Positions 51,081 through 59,808 are shown, counted from the stretch's first letter. The stretch is DNA of 64,000 nt from MFD01275-c22 sp963705885 (GCA_963705885.1 OY970120.1:3472001-3536000), one strand, 5' to 3'. Notes: generated by a model not told the origin, from the sequence alone. A program made the numbers and translations.

Positions 51081-52778
51081 ATGACCACAGCGGCGGACCT
51101 CGTCACCCGGCACCAGGAGACCCTGCAGCGCGCGCTCACCGCGATCCGGGAGCGCACCTACTGGTCGGCCTACCCCGAGAACCTCAAGGCGTACGGCGAG
51201 GAGGGCACCCAGTCGGCCGCCGCCGGCAAGGAGGCCTTCGACGCCTACCTCGGCAAGCCGTTCCCGCTGCAGCAGGCCGGCACGGACGGCGAGGTCACCG
51301 GCGAGCGCTCGCCCTACGGCATCGACCTCGGCGTGACCTACCCCCACGCCGACCCCGACCGCCTGCTCGCGGCCGCCCGGAACGCGATCGCCGACTGGCG
51401 CGACGCCGGCCCCGACACCCGCGCGGGCGTCGTCCTCGAGGTGCTGCACCGCATCAACGCGCGCAGCCACGAGCTGGCGCAGGCCGTCATGCACACCTCG
51501 GGGCAGGGCTACGCCATGGCCTTCCAGGCCGGCGGGCCGCACGCGCAGGACCGCGCGCTGGAGGCGGTCGCCTACTCGTACGCAGAGATGACCCGTCATG
51601 CCGGCGAGGCCGTCTGGGAGAAGCCGCAGGGCAAGCGCCCGCCGCAGCGGATGACGAAGAAGTTCACCGTCGTGCCCCGCGGCGTCGCCCTGGTGATCGG
51701 CTGCAACACGTTCCCGACGTGGAACTCCTACCCCGGCCTCTTCGCCAGCCTCGTCACCGGCAACGCCGTCGTCGTGAAGCCGCACCCGGGCGCGGTGCTG
51801 CCACTGGCCATCACGGTGGCGATCGCCCGCGAGGTGCTGACCGAGGCGGGCTTCGACGCCGACCTCGTCACGCTCGCCGCCGAGGGCCCGGGCGAGGGGC
51901 TCGCGAAGACCCTCGCCCTGCGACCCGAGGTGAAGGTCATCGACTACACGGGGTCGACCCCGTTCGGCACCTGGCTCGAGCAGAACGCCCACCAGGCCGC
52001 CGTGTTCACCGAGAAGGCAGGCGTCAACGTCGTCGTCGTCGACTCGACCGACGACTACAAGGGGATGCTCGCCAACCTCGCCTTCTCGCTGTCCCTCTAC
52101 AGCGGCCAGATGTGCACCACCCCGCAGAACCTGCTGGTCCCCCGCGACGGCATCACCGCCGACGGCGGGCACAAGAGCGTCGAGGAGCTCGCCGCCGACC
52201 TGGCCGGCGCCGTCGAGGGACTGCTCGGCGACGACGCCCGGGCGACCGCACTCCTGGGCGCCGTGGTCAACGACGCGGTCGTCGAGCGGCTGGAGAGCGC
52301 GCCCTCGTCCGGGACGGTCCTCCTCGCCTCGCGGTCGATCGCACACCCGGACTTCCCCGAGGCGCGCGTGCGCACACCGACCGTCGTCCGCGTCGACCGC
52401 GGCGACGAGGCCGTCTGGGGCCAGGAGTGCTTCGGGCCGGTGTCCTTCCTCGTGACGACGGACAGCACCACCGACTCGCTGGCGCTCATGCGCGACTCGG
52501 TCGAGCAGCACGGCGCCATCACCGCCGCCGTCTACTCCACCGACGAGAAGGTGCTCGACGCCGCCGAGGAGGCGGCCGTGGAGTCGGGTGTCGCGCTCTC
52601 GTGCAACCTCACCGAGACGGTGTACGTCAACCAGTCGGCCGCCTTCTCCGACTTCCACGCGACCGGCGCGAACCCGGCTGCGAACTCGGCGCTGACCGAC
52701 GCGGCGTACGTCGCGAGCCGGTTCCGCATCGTGCAGTCGCGCCGGCACCTCCCGGCTGAGTCCCCGGCACAGCCCTAG
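51081..52778 (+). CDS. paaN: Phenylacetic acid degradation protein PaaN (aldehyde dehydrogenase family)
   Basis: A 565-residue aldehyde dehydrogenase-like enzyme. It begins with the PaaN-specific segment TRHQETLQRALTAIRERTYWSAYPENLKAYGE. The NAD-binding and catalytic region has VVKPHPGAVLPLAITVAI, VIDYTGSTPFGTWLE and the nucleophile Cys in LYSGQMCTTPQNLLVP. It is the stand-alone form without the hydratase domain of E. coli PaaZ. The expected product handling is oxidation of the ring-opened semialdehyde of phenylacetyl-CoA breakdown. No other paa genes are in the window, so it may work with a distant cluster. Confidence 0.92.
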   Translation: MTTAADLVTRHQETLQRALTAIRERTYWSAYPENLKAYGEEGTQSAAAGKEAFDAYLGKPFPLQQAGTDGEVTGERSPYGIDLGVTYPHADPDRLLAAARNAIADWRDAGPDTRAGVVLEVLHRINARSHELAQAVMHTSGQGYAMAFQAGGPHAQDRALEAVAYSYAEMTRHAGEAVWEKPQGKRPPQRMTKKFTVVPRGVALVIGCNTFPTWNSYPGLFASLVTGNAVVVKPHPGAVLPLAITVAIAREVLTEAGFDADLVTLAAEGPGEGLAKTLALRPEVKVIDYTGSTPFGTWLEQNAHQAAVFTEKAGVNVVVVDSTDDYKGMLANLAFSLSLYSGQMCTTPQNLLVPRDGITADGGHKSVEELAADLAGAVEGLLGDDARATALLGAVVNDAVVERLESAPSSGTVLLASRSIAHPDFPEARVRTPTVVRVDRGDEAVWGQECFGPVSFLVTTDSTTDSLALMRDSVEQHGAITAAVYSTDEKVLDAAEEAAVESGVALSCNLTETVYVNQSAAFSDFHATGANPAANSALTDAAYVASRFRIVQSRRHLPAESPAQP

Positions 52779-52789
52779 GGCCACACCGG

Positions 52790-52823
52790 GTCCGTCGCTC
52801 CGTCCTTCGCCGGACCGACGGAC
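52790..52823 (+). terminator. Hairpin after paaN
   Basis: GTCCGTCG (52790-52797) and CGACGGAC (52816-52823) form an eight-base perfect stem 11 bases after the paaN stop. The loop is 18 bases. No U-tract follows. Confidence 0.5.
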
Positions 52824-52942
52824 GTTCGTCATGCGCTCGCAACGTTCTGCGGGCAGGGGCGAGAGAGAAACGCACTGCGCGGTTTCCGCCGCCCGTGTGC
52901 GGGAACCGGCGCCCCCACGACAACGACCCCGGAGGTACTTCG

Positions 52943-53725
52943 ATGTCTGCACGATCCGTGCAAGCGGTCGACTGGCAGGGCGGCATTTCCGACGCCTGGA
53001 CCACGATCGCCACGTTCATCCCCAAGCTGCTGTTCTTCTTCGTCGTCCTGCTCGTGGGCTGGCTGATCGCCAAGGCGGCCGCCAAGCTCACCGACGGCGT
53101 CCTCGAGCGGGTCGGTTTCGACAACGCCGTCGAGCGCGGCGGGATCAAGAAGGCGCTGGCCAAGAGCAAGTACGACGCGTCGGACATGGTCGCCAAGCTC
53201 GTGAAGTACGCGATCATCCTGCTCACGCTCGTCATCGCGTTCAACGTGTTCGGGCCCAACCCGATCAGCGAGCTGCTGCAGGACGTCGTGGCGTTCCTGC
53301 CGAGGCTGATCGTCGCCATCGTCATCGTCGTGGTGGCCGCGGCCATCGCCAAGGCCGTCAAGGACCTCGTGCAGAACATGCTCGGCGGTCTGTCCTACGG
53401 CAACGTGCTCGCCAACATCGCGTCGATCTTCATCCTGTTCCTGGGCGTGATCGCCGCGCTCAACCAGGTCGAGGTCGCCACGACGGTGACCACCCCGGTG
53501 CTCATCACGATCCTCGCGACCATCGGCGGCGTGATCGTCGTCGGCGCCGGCGGCGGCCTCATCCGTCCGATGCAGTCCCGTTGGGAGCAGTGGCTGACCA
53601 GCGCCGAGCGCGAGAAGGACACCATCAAGGCGGAGGTCAACCTGCGGAGCTCGCAGCGCGAGCCCGCCGGCGCCCCCTACGACGGCCGGGCCGGCGACCC
53701 GTCCCTGGAAACGCGTCAGCTCTGA
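52943..53725 (+). CDS. MscS-like TM-helix repeat membrane protein
   Basis: A 260-residue protein with four to five hydrophobic helices (about residues 28-47, 90-108, 120-145, 160-180 and 190-212). The repeated TM-helix segments with charged linkers (AKAAAKLTDGVLERVGFDNAVER; AKAVKDLVQNMLGGLSYGN) match the PF05552 'conserved TM helix' family related to MscS pore helices, but no MscS beta domain follows. The C-terminal part is polar. GGAGG stands ahead of the ATG. It heads a same-strand group with the next two genes, perhaps an envelope or stress set. Confidence 0.82.
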   Translation: MSARSVQAVDWQGGISDAWTTIATFIPKLLFFFVVLLVGWLIAKAAAKLTDGVLERVGFDNAVERGGIKKALAKSKYDASDMVAKLVKYAIILLTLVIAFNVFGPNPISELLQDVVAFLPRLIVAIVIVVVAAAIAKAVKDLVQNMLGGLSYGNVLANIASIFILFLGVIAALNQVEVATTVTTPVLITILATIGGVIVVGAGGGLIRPMQSRWEQWLTSAEREKDTIKAEVNLRSSQREPAGAPYDGRAGDPSLETRQL

Positions 53726-53761
53726 GCATCCGCACCCACCCCTAGATCAGAAGGGACAGAC

Positions 53762-54211
53762 ATGACCACCATCGAGCAGTCCGTAGAGGTATCCGTCCCG
53801 GTGAGCACCGCCTACAACCAGTGGACGCAGTTCGAGTCGTTCCCCGAGTTCATGGAGGGCGTCGACCGCATCGAGCAGACCGGCGACACCATGACGCACT
53901 GGGTCACCAGCATCGGCGGCGTGTCCCGGGAGTTCGACGCCAAGATCACCGAGCAGCACCCGGACGAGCGCGTCGCCTGGCGCACGGTCGACGAGCCGCA
54001 CCAGGCGGGCGTCGTGACGTTCCACCGGCTGTCCGAGGACACCACGAAGGTCATGGTGCAGATGGACTTCGAGCCGGACGGGCTGGCCGAGCAGGCCGCC
54101 GACAAGCTGGGCATCGTGAAGCACCGGGTCAAGGGCGACCTCGACCGGTTCAAGGAGTACATCGAGAGCCGCGGCACCGAGACCGGCGGGTGGCGCGGTG
54201 ACGTGAGCTAG
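53762..54211 (+). CDS. SRPBCC/polyketide-cyclase-like protein
   Basis: A 149-residue START-like helix-grip protein. The opening EQSVEVSVPVSTAYNQWTQFESFPEFMEGV and the later DAKITEQHPDERVAWRTV are standard for the Polyketide_cyc2 family. It would bind a hydrophobic ligand, and enzyme activity is not evident. A clear AGAAGGGA site precedes the ATG. It lies 36 bases after the preceding membrane gene. Confidence 0.88.
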   Translation: MTTIEQSVEVSVPVSTAYNQWTQFESFPEFMEGVDRIEQTGDTMTHWVTSIGGVSREFDAKITEQHPDERVAWRTVDEPHQAGVVTFHRLSEDTTKVMVQMDFEPDGLAEQAADKLGIVKHRVKGDLDRFKEYIESRGTETGGWRGDVS

Positions 54212-54227
54212 GAGGAGACTCCGCCTC

Positions 54228-54716
54228 ATGGCGGCCGGCAATCGGCGGGACGAGACTCCCGACGAGCAGGCCGACCGCCAGTACAGCGAGCTGCTGCAGG
54301 AGCTGCGCGTCGCCCAGACCGGCGTGCAGCTCCTGTTCGCGTTCCTCCTGACGCTCGCGTTCACGCGGCGGTTCACCCAGATCACCGACGGGCAGAAGTG
54401 GCTGTACGTGGCGACGCTGCTCGCGACCGGCGTCGCGGCCGCACTGCTCATCGGGCCGGTGCCCTTCCACCGGCACGTGTTCCGCAAGGGACTCAAGCCT
54501 CGCCTGGTCTCGGTGACCGACCTGATGGCCCGGGGCGGCCTGGCGATGCTCGTCCTGGCGCTCAACGGGGGTGTGCTGCTGATCCTCGACGTCGTGCTGG
54601 GGCGTCCGGCGTCCTACGTCCTCGCCGCGCTGCTCCTCTCGGTCTTCGTCCTCCTCTGGTACGTCGTCCCGCGCAGCGTCTCGCTCCAGCCGCCGGAGGA
54701 CCGACACGGAGTGTGA
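54228..54716 (+). CDS. DUF6328-type four-helix membrane protein
   Basis: A 162-residue protein with a charged N-terminus (DEQADRQYSELLQELRVAQTG) and about four hydrophobic helices (residues near 33-50, 60-77, 100-120 and 130-148). GPVPFHRHVFRKG is a conserved cytoplasmic loop of the family. Function unknown. The ribosome site AGGAGGAG and the 16-base gap tie it to the SRPBCC gene. Confidence 0.8.
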   Translation: MAAGNRRDETPDEQADRQYSELLQELRVAQTGVQLLFAFLLTLAFTRRFTQITDGQKWLYVATLLATGVAAALLIGPVPFHRHVFRKGLKPRLVSVTDLMARGGLAMLVLALNGGVLLILDVVLGRPASYVLAALLLSVFVLLWYVVPRSVSLQPPEDRHGV

Positions 54717-54744
54717 CCGGCGCCAGCGCGGGTAGTCGGCCCAC

Positions 54745-55302
54745 ATGCCCAGCAGCGTCGTCCGGCTCGTCGCGCTCGACCACGACCGCATGCTGCGGCT
54801 GGCCCGGCGTGCCTGCTCCCCCGGTCCGAGCCAGGACCGGTGGCGCGACGAGCTCGTGCAGCTCCTGCGCGCGCACGCGGCGGCCGAGGCCGAGGTCCTC
54901 GACGCCTCCGGGGTGGCGGAGCGGCTGCGGCCGGTCGACGACGAGGTCGCGACGGTCACCGACGCCCTCGCGTCCTCGGCGATCGGCGGGCCCGAGATGG
55001 GCTCGGCCTGTGAGCGGCTCGAGCGGCTGCTGCGAGTGCATGCCGACCTGCTCGCCGAGCAGGTGCTCGGCCCGCTCGAGGCGGCGGTCCCCCGCCGGGA
55101 GATCCGGCGGCTCGGCGGGGCCTACGAGACCCGCCGAGACGAGGCGCTGCGCGAGGCCGGCACCGACGAGCGCCCGCCGCGTCGGCTGGACCTTCCCCGG
55201 GCCGAGCTCTACGAGCTGGCCCGCCGGGCCGGCATCCAGGGCCGCTCGGCGATGAGCCGACGCGACCTCATCAGCGAGCTGCAGCGACGCCAGCGGCCGT
55301 GA
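54745..55302 (+). CDS. Hemerythrin-like protein with C-terminal SAP/Rho-N-like helices
   Basis: A 185-residue protein without a recognised name. The N-terminal half is helical and has His13 (LDHDRML), His44 and Glu48 (HAAAEAE) and a later His (LRVHADLLAEQVL), the spacing of an HHE cation-binding hemerythrin domain. The C-terminal 40 residues (LPRAELYELARRAGIQGRSAM...LISELQRR) look like a SAP or Rho-N helix-extended-helix fold, which binds nucleic acid. The combination hints at an iron- or redox-sensing nucleic-acid protein. This is inference from motifs only. Confidence 0.7.
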   Translation: MPSSVVRLVALDHDRMLRLARRACSPGPSQDRWRDELVQLLRAHAAAEAEVLDASGVAERLRPVDDEVATVTDALASSAIGGPEMGSACERLERLLRVHADLLAEQVLGPLEAAVPRREIRRLGGAYETRRDEALREAGTDERPPRRLDLPRAELYELARRAGIQGRSAMSRRDLISELQRRQRP

Positions 55303-55377
55303 GCGTCAAGTCGGCCGTGCGGCGAGCCGACGCTAGGTGGGAGACCCGTGTCGGGTGCCCAGCCACGAAGGACGTCC

Positions 55378-56667
55378 ATGCCACGCCGAGTGCCCGGCCG
55401 CGCCGTGCGCGGGCTCCTGGTGCTGCTCGTCCTCGCCCTGGCCGCCGCCCCAATCGCCCCGACGTACGCCGACGACGATCCCGCGCAGATCGGCAGCACG
55501 GGGGTCGGCACCGATCTCGACGACGTCCTGAAGCAGGTCCGTGAGGAGCTGGCCGAGTCCAGCGAGGCGATGGTCCGAGCCGCCGCCGACCTCCGGCTCG
55601 CCGAGTCCGCCCTCCCGGGGGCGCAGCAGACCGCGGCGCACGCCGCCCGCCTCCTGGCGACCGCGAAGCGCCGCCAGGAGGAGGCCGCCCACCTGCGCGC
55701 GCAGGCCCAGGTCCGTCTCATCCTCAGCAACCAGCAGGCCGAGGCGTCCGCGGACCAGGTCGAGGAGCAGCAGGCCCGCCTCGGGCGTCTCGCCAGGGCC
55801 GCCTACCAGGCCGGCGGCTCGCTGGGCGAGGTGTCGATGCTGCTCGAGGCGCGCTCCCCGGCGGACTTCGCCGAGCGCCTCGTGTCCTGGCAGACCGTCG
55901 TCTCGTCGCAGCGTTCGGTGCTCTCCGACCTCGAGACGGTGCAGGAGTCCTTCGGCGACCGGACCCAGGGCCTGGAAGCGGTCCGCGATGCCCTGGCCAG
56001 CGCCGACGAGCGCGCCCAGCGCGAGCTCCGGGCGGTCGTCGAGCTCGAGCAGGAGGCCCGCGAGGCAGAGGCGACGGTCGGCCGGCTCGTGGCCGCCCGC
56101 GAGGCGGCCCTCGCCGCGGCCCGGGCCGCCCAGGCCGACGACGACGCGGCGCGTGCCCGGCGCGACTCGGTGTCCGGCGAGCTGCAGTCCGAGCTGGCCG
56201 CCCAGGCCGGCCAGCAGCTCGGCCCCGAGGGCTCGCGCGACGGGTCGACGGTGCCCGCGAAGGCCGGAACCCTCGCCTGGCCGGTGCAGGGCAGGCTCTC
56301 CTCGCCGTTCGGGATGCGGGTGCACCCCATCACCGGCGTCTACAAGCTGCACACCGGCACCGACCTGGGCGCCCCGTGCGGCACCCCGGTGCGCGCCGCC
56401 CGGGACGGCGTCGTCACCGCAGCCGGGTGGAACAGCGCGTACGGCTGGCGGACCGTCGTCTCGCACGGCGTCGTCGACGGCGTGCTGCTCACCACGACGT
56501 ACAACCACCAGGAGGGCCTCGGCGCCCAGGTGGGTGCGCGGGTCGGCACGGGCCAGGTCATCGGACGGGTGGGCTCGACCGGCTACTCCACCGGCTGCCA
56601 CCTGCACTTCGAGCTCTACGTCAACTCGAGCCTGGTCGACCCCGAGCGCTGGCTGCCGGCCCACTGA
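55378..56667 (+). CDS. Secreted M23-family peptidase with coiled coil
   Basis: A 429-residue exported protein. The signal peptide is residues 1-31 (GLLVLLVLALAAAPIAPTYA). A long Glu/Ala/Arg-rich coiled coil (about 45-300) resembles PcsB/EnvC regulators. The LytM zinc domain follows (about 305-425) with LHTGTDLGAPCGTPV and CHLHFELY, giving the H-x(3)-D and HxH ligands, so it should be active. It probably cuts peptidoglycan cross-links in cell separation. AAGGA stands five bases before the ATG. The end overlaps the convergent GT2 gene by 47 bases. Confidence 0.92.
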   Translation: MPRRVPGRAVRGLLVLLVLALAAAPIAPTYADDDPAQIGSTGVGTDLDDVLKQVREELAESSEAMVRAAADLRLAESALPGAQQTAAHAARLLATAKRRQEEAAHLRAQAQVRLILSNQQAEASADQVEEQQARLGRLARAAYQAGGSLGEVSMLLEARSPADFAERLVSWQTVVSSQRSVLSDLETVQESFGDRTQGLEAVRDALASADERAQRELRAVVELEQEAREAEATVGRLVAAREAALAAARAAQADDDAARARRDSVSGELQSELAAQAGQQLGPEGSRDGSTVPAKAGTLAWPVQGRLSSPFGMRVHPITGVYKLHTGTDLGAPCGTPVRAARDGVVTAAGWNSAYGWRTVVSHGVVDGVLLTTTYNHQEGLGAQVGARVGTGQVIGRVGSTGYSTGCHLHFELYVNSSLVDPERWLPAH

Positions 56668-57361
56668 CGCGCGCGGGAGCGCCCAGTCCCGCAAGGTGCT
56701 CGCCGAAGCCGCGCGGTGCCCGCGCGTCGCACCGGGCGCTGGTCACGACGGGGATGCCGCCCGTGCGCACGACGCGGCGGTGGGCGAGGGCGGCCACGAG
56801 GGCCACGTCCTCGCCGTGGTCGAGCGCCGCGAACCCGCCCACCTGGACGTAGGCCTCGGCCCGCAGACCGGCGTTCGCGCCGTGGACGTGCGGGTGCCCA
56901 TCCTCGGGCCGGTAGGCAGCTCGCCACTGGCTCGCGACCTGCGGCGGGTGCTGGGTCCAGTCGTCCACCTCGACGGTACCCAGCACCAGGTCGGCCCCGG
57001 ACCCGGCCAGCGCCACCTGCCGGGCCAGCCAGTCAGCCGGCACCCGCGAGTCGGCGTCGGTCGTGGCGAGCCAGAGCGTCCCGAGGGCTGACGGCGGGTG
57101 CCCGGCGAGCACGTCGGCGAACCCGGCGGCACGGGCGGCACCGACGTTTCCCGCCACGACCGCCATCGCCCGCGCCCACGGCCGCGCGGCCACCACGTCG
57201 GCACTCGCGTCGTGGCACCGGTCGAGCACGACGAGGACCTCCACCGGCACTCCGTCGTGCTCCACCCGTTCGGCCGCCGTCCGCAGGGCGTCGAGACACC
57301 CCGGGAGCAGCTCCTCCTCGTCGCGGGCCGGCACCACCACGGCCACACCCGTGACGGTCAT
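56621..57361 (-). CDS. Family 2 glycosyltransferase, soluble
   Basis: A 246-residue GT-A enzyme without membrane helices. It has AVVVPARDEEELLPGCLDAL, VLVVLDRCHDASADVV and the DxD-containing LATTDADSRVPADWL, then GANAGLRAEAYVQVGGF. It would add one sugar from an NDP-sugar. Its start overlaps the methyltransferase stop by four bases (ATGA), making it the last gene of a four-gene operon. Confidence 0.88.
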   Translation of the reverse strand: MTVTGVAVVVPARDEEELLPGCLDALRTAAERVEHDGVPVEVLVVLDRCHDASADVVAARPWARAMAVVAGNVGAARAAGFADVLAGHPPSALGTLWLATTDADSRVPADWLARQVALAGSGADLVLGTVEVDDWTQHPPQVASQWRAAYRPEDGHPHVHGANAGLRAEAYVQVGGFAALDHGEDVALVAALAHRRVVRTGGIPVVTSARCDARAPRGFGEHLAGLGAPARVSGPAASARGRPGSS

Positions 57362-57963
57362 CCGACGAGCCCCTCGCGGCGTGCCACGGAGGCCGTCGAG
57401 CCCTTGGTCCACACGTCGAGCAGGAAGTCCTCCTCGACGTGGCCGACCGCCCGGACGAGGGCGGGACGAGCGCCCAGGGCGTCGTGCACGGCGTCACCGG
57501 TGCCCGGGTAGTCGGCGACCGGGTGCCGCCAGTGGCAGGCGAGCAGCGTGCCGCCGTCGGTCAACGACGCGACCGCGCGGTCGACGAGGATCGCCAGGTC
57601 GCCCGGGTCCAGGTAGTAGCCGATCTCGGAGAGCACGACCAGGTCGAAGCCGCCGGCGGGCCACTCCTGAGGCACCCGCAGCCGGCGGACCGCGACGTGC
57701 CGGCGATCGCGCACCGCCGCGGACGCGGACGCCACCGCGCTCTCGTCGACGTCGGTGGCGACGAGCGCGTCGCACCGGCCGGCCAGCAGGGTGGTCAGGG
57801 CGCCGACGGAGCAGCCCGGCTCGAACGCGCGGGTGTAGCGGGGCCGGGGCAGCGCCGCGAGGGTGAGCTCGCGCTTACGCCGCTCGTACCACCGCGACCG
57901 GAACCCCCAGGGGTCCTCGGACTCGGCGTACATCCGCTGGAAGTACTCGACCGGCAGCGTCAT
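57358..57963 (-). CDS. NodS-like SAM-dependent methyltransferase
   Basis: A 201-residue class I methyltransferase. The opening EYFQRMYAESEDPWGFRSRWYERRKREL and FEPGCSVGALTTLLA (SAM loop) match the NodS-like group; LVVLSEIGYYLDPGD and LLACHWRHPVADYPGTGD are also typical. NodS methylates the free amine of the deacetylated sugar in Nod factors. A deacetylase is the preceding gene here, so an N-methyl amino sugar is a reasonable guess. Start and stop overlap both neighbours by four bases. Confidence 0.87.
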   Translation of the reverse strand: MTLPVEYFQRMYAESEDPWGFRSRWYERRKRELTLAALPRPRYTRAFEPGCSVGALTTLLAGRCDALVATDVDESAVASASAAVRDRRHVAVRRLRVPQEWPAGGFDLVVLSEIGYYLDPGDLAILVDRAVASLTDGGTLLACHWRHPVADYPGTGDAVHDALGARPALVRAVGHVEEDFLLDVWTKGSTASVARREGLVG

Positions 57964-58691
57964 CGCAGCACCACCTCGTGGTCGCGGGCGAAGTGCGCCA
58001 GGACCTGGGGTGGCAGGACGGGGCCGTCCACGGGGGCCGGACCCAACGGCTGCACCTGCGAGACGAAGCAGGCCACGGCCGCGGCCTTGCGCTCGCGCGC
58101 CCCGGCGTCGAGGTCGAGGCGCCGGGCCCGCGACCAGGGCACCCGGTCGTCGCCGGGCCGGGCCCAGTGCCACATCCAGACGGGGTACTCCAGCACCCTC
58201 GCGCAGACCGACCGGGCGGCGCGACCGCATGCCTCGTGGTCGGGGTGGCCGTCGCCGGACCACGGCGCGACGACGACGTCGTCGGGGAGGACCACCTCGC
58301 GCAAGGCCTCGACCAGGTCGGCCTCGCGACCGGCGAGGCCGCCGTCGGGCAGCCCCAGGCGATGACCGGGCGCCTCGCCGGCGCCCAGCAGCGCGAGAGC
58401 CGCGGCCGACTCGGCCCGGCGCAGCGCGGCGAGCCGCCCCGGTGCCACCGCCGTGGACCCGACGTGCGAGGCCTCGCCGTCGGTCGCCCAGACGAAGCGC
58501 AGGTCGGCACCGGACGCGGCGAGAGCCACGACGAGACCACCGGCGCCGAGCACCTCGTCGTCGGGGTGCGCGGCCAGCACCACGACCCGAGGCCCGAGGT
58601 CGGTCATGTCCAGCCGAGGCCATTGCGCGCGCTCCGGCCACTGCGCCCAGCACTGCTCGTCGGTGCCGTGGCCCGGCCGAATCCCGGTCAC
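57960..58691 (-). CDS. PIG-L family de-N-acetylase
   Basis: A 243-residue zinc hydrolase with VVVLAAHPDDEVLGAGG (His-Pro-Asp-Asp) and the second ligand site SGDGHPDHEACGRAAR. An N-terminal extension of about 28 residues (GHGTDEQCWAQWPERA) is retained because the GTG at 58691 overlaps the preceding stop by four bases; MTDLGPR at 58607 is the alternative. It is the second PIG-L protein in the window, again beside a GT2 enzyme. Confidence 0.9.
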   Translation of the reverse strand: MTGIRPGHGTDEQCWAQWPERAQWPRLDMTDLGPRVVVLAAHPDDEVLGAGGLVVALAASGADLRFVWATDGEASHVGSTAVAPGRLAALRRAESAAALALLGAGEAPGHRLGLPDGGLAGREADLVEALREVVLPDDVVVAPWSGDGHPDHEACGRAARSVCARVLEYPVWMWHWARPGDDRVPWSRARRLDLDAGARERKAAAVACFVSQVQPLGPAPVDGPVLPPQVLAHFARDHEVVLR

Positions 58692-59707
58692 CACGGCCAG
58701 GTCCCGGTCTCGAGCGCGCCGCGGCCGTGCTCCTCGAGGTCGCGCTCGGCGTGGCTCTGACGCAGGTAGAGGGTGAGGCCCGCGACAGCCCGCGCGTGGT
58801 CGAGGTCCATCGCCAGCGGCGCCGGGCCCAGAGCACGCCCGACGCGGTCCATGACCTCGACCGAGGTGCGTTCCACCACGGCGCGCACCCGACCGGCGGT
58901 GCGCCGCGCGGTGCCCGCGGCGTCGGTCGGGTCGGCGTCGGCCGCGCGTGCCGCGTCGTCGAGCAGGCTCCCGGCCGCGGCCAGCGCGACGTCCACCGCA
59001 CCCGCATGGGCCAGCGCGTGGGCGTGCAGCGGCCGCCGCGCGTGGGCGGCCGCGAGCGCCCCCGCGACCGCGGTCGCGCCACCGAGCCAGACGGCGGCCA
59101 CCCCGACCGCGCCGTGCCAGAAGCCGGGCCGCTGCAGGTAGGCCTCCGGCCCGCCCACGGCCTCGGCCGGGTGGGCCTCGAACCGGACCGAGCGGCTGTC
59201 GCTGCCCGGCAGCGCCGGGGACGGCCAGGTGCCCTCGACCGGCCTCGCCGTCGAGCCGTCCAGGTCGACGGCGAAGAGCCGGTAGCCGTCGGCGGCGCCC
59301 GCCGTGACGAGCGCGTGGTCGCAGGTGCCGGCGCCGCTGCACCAGGGCTTGGTGCCGGTCAGCCGCCAGTCGCGACCGTCCCGGGACGCCACGAGCGGGG
59401 CGGTGGGCGGGTTGGCCGCCCAGACGCCCCAGACGCCCGGTGCGGGGTCGCCGACGCCCAGGTCGGCGAGCACGGCGAGCGCGTCGGTGTGAGCCTCGAC
59501 CAGCCGCGCGAGGTCGAGGTCCGCGGCCCCGATCGCCTGCAGCGCCGCGAACCGCTCTCCGGTGGAGCCGCGTCCAGGAAGCGGCAGGTCGAGGAAGTCC
59601 TTGTCATGCAGATCGTGGACCCAGCGCGCCGTGCGCTCCACCGGGTCGTCGAGGTCGGGGCGCAGGCCGGTGACCAGCTCGCGGGCATGACCGGCCGTGG
59701 GGTGCAT
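58688..59707 (-). CDS. Acyl-CoA dehydrogenase-like flavoprotein
   Basis: A 339-residue protein of the acyl-CoA dehydrogenase fold, somewhat shorter than the usual 380. Seen are LTGTKPWCSGAGTCDHALVTA (middle beta domain) and a C-terminal four-helix region with AVERTSVEVMDRVGRALGPAPLA. I cannot place the catalytic Glu with confidence, so it may act as a dehydrogenase on an unusual substrate or in another reaction of the fold. The ATG at 59707 is preferred to more upstream codons. It opens the operon with PIG-L, methyltransferase and GT2. Confidence 0.8.
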   Translation of the reverse strand: MHPTAGHARELVTGLRPDLDDPVERTARWVHDLHDKDFLDLPLPGRGSTGERFAALQAIGAADLDLARLVEAHTDALAVLADLGVGDPAPGVWGVWAANPPTAPLVASRDGRDWRLTGTKPWCSGAGTCDHALVTAGAADGYRLFAVDLDGSTARPVEGTWPSPALPGSDSRSVRFEAHPAEAVGGPEAYLQRPGFWHGAVGVAAVWLGGATAVAGALAAAHARRPLHAHALAHAGAVDVALAAAGSLLDDAARAADADPTDAAGTARRTAGRVRAVVERTSVEVMDRVGRALGPAPLAMDLDHARAVAGLTLYLRQSHAERDLEEHGRGALETGTWPW

Positions 59708-59741
59708 GGCGGCTGCCCTACCCGCGTTCGGCCGGTCTACG

Positions 59742-59758
59742 TCCGGAAATCTTCCGGA
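59742..59758. promoter_or_regulatory. 17-base palindrome between divergent acyl-CoA dehydrogenase and sigma genes
   Basis: TCCGGAA-ATC-TTCCGGA is a perfect inverted repeat in the 101-base divergent region, 35 bases upstream of the acyl-CoA dehydrogenase start. Such a site suits a dimeric repressor. Confidence 0.5.
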
Positions 59759-59764
59759 ACTGTC

Positions 59765-59786
59765 GTTCGTTGGACAGATGACGAAC
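59765..59786. promoter_or_regulatory. Second inverted repeat, GTTCGT/ACGAAC
   Basis: GTTCGT (59765-59770) and ACGAAC (59781-59786) are separated by ten bases, just upstream of the sigma factor start. With the palindrome at 59742 this makes two symmetric sites in about 45 bases. Confidence 0.4.
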
Positions 59787-59808
59787 AACACCGCACCCGA
59801 GGGACCGC

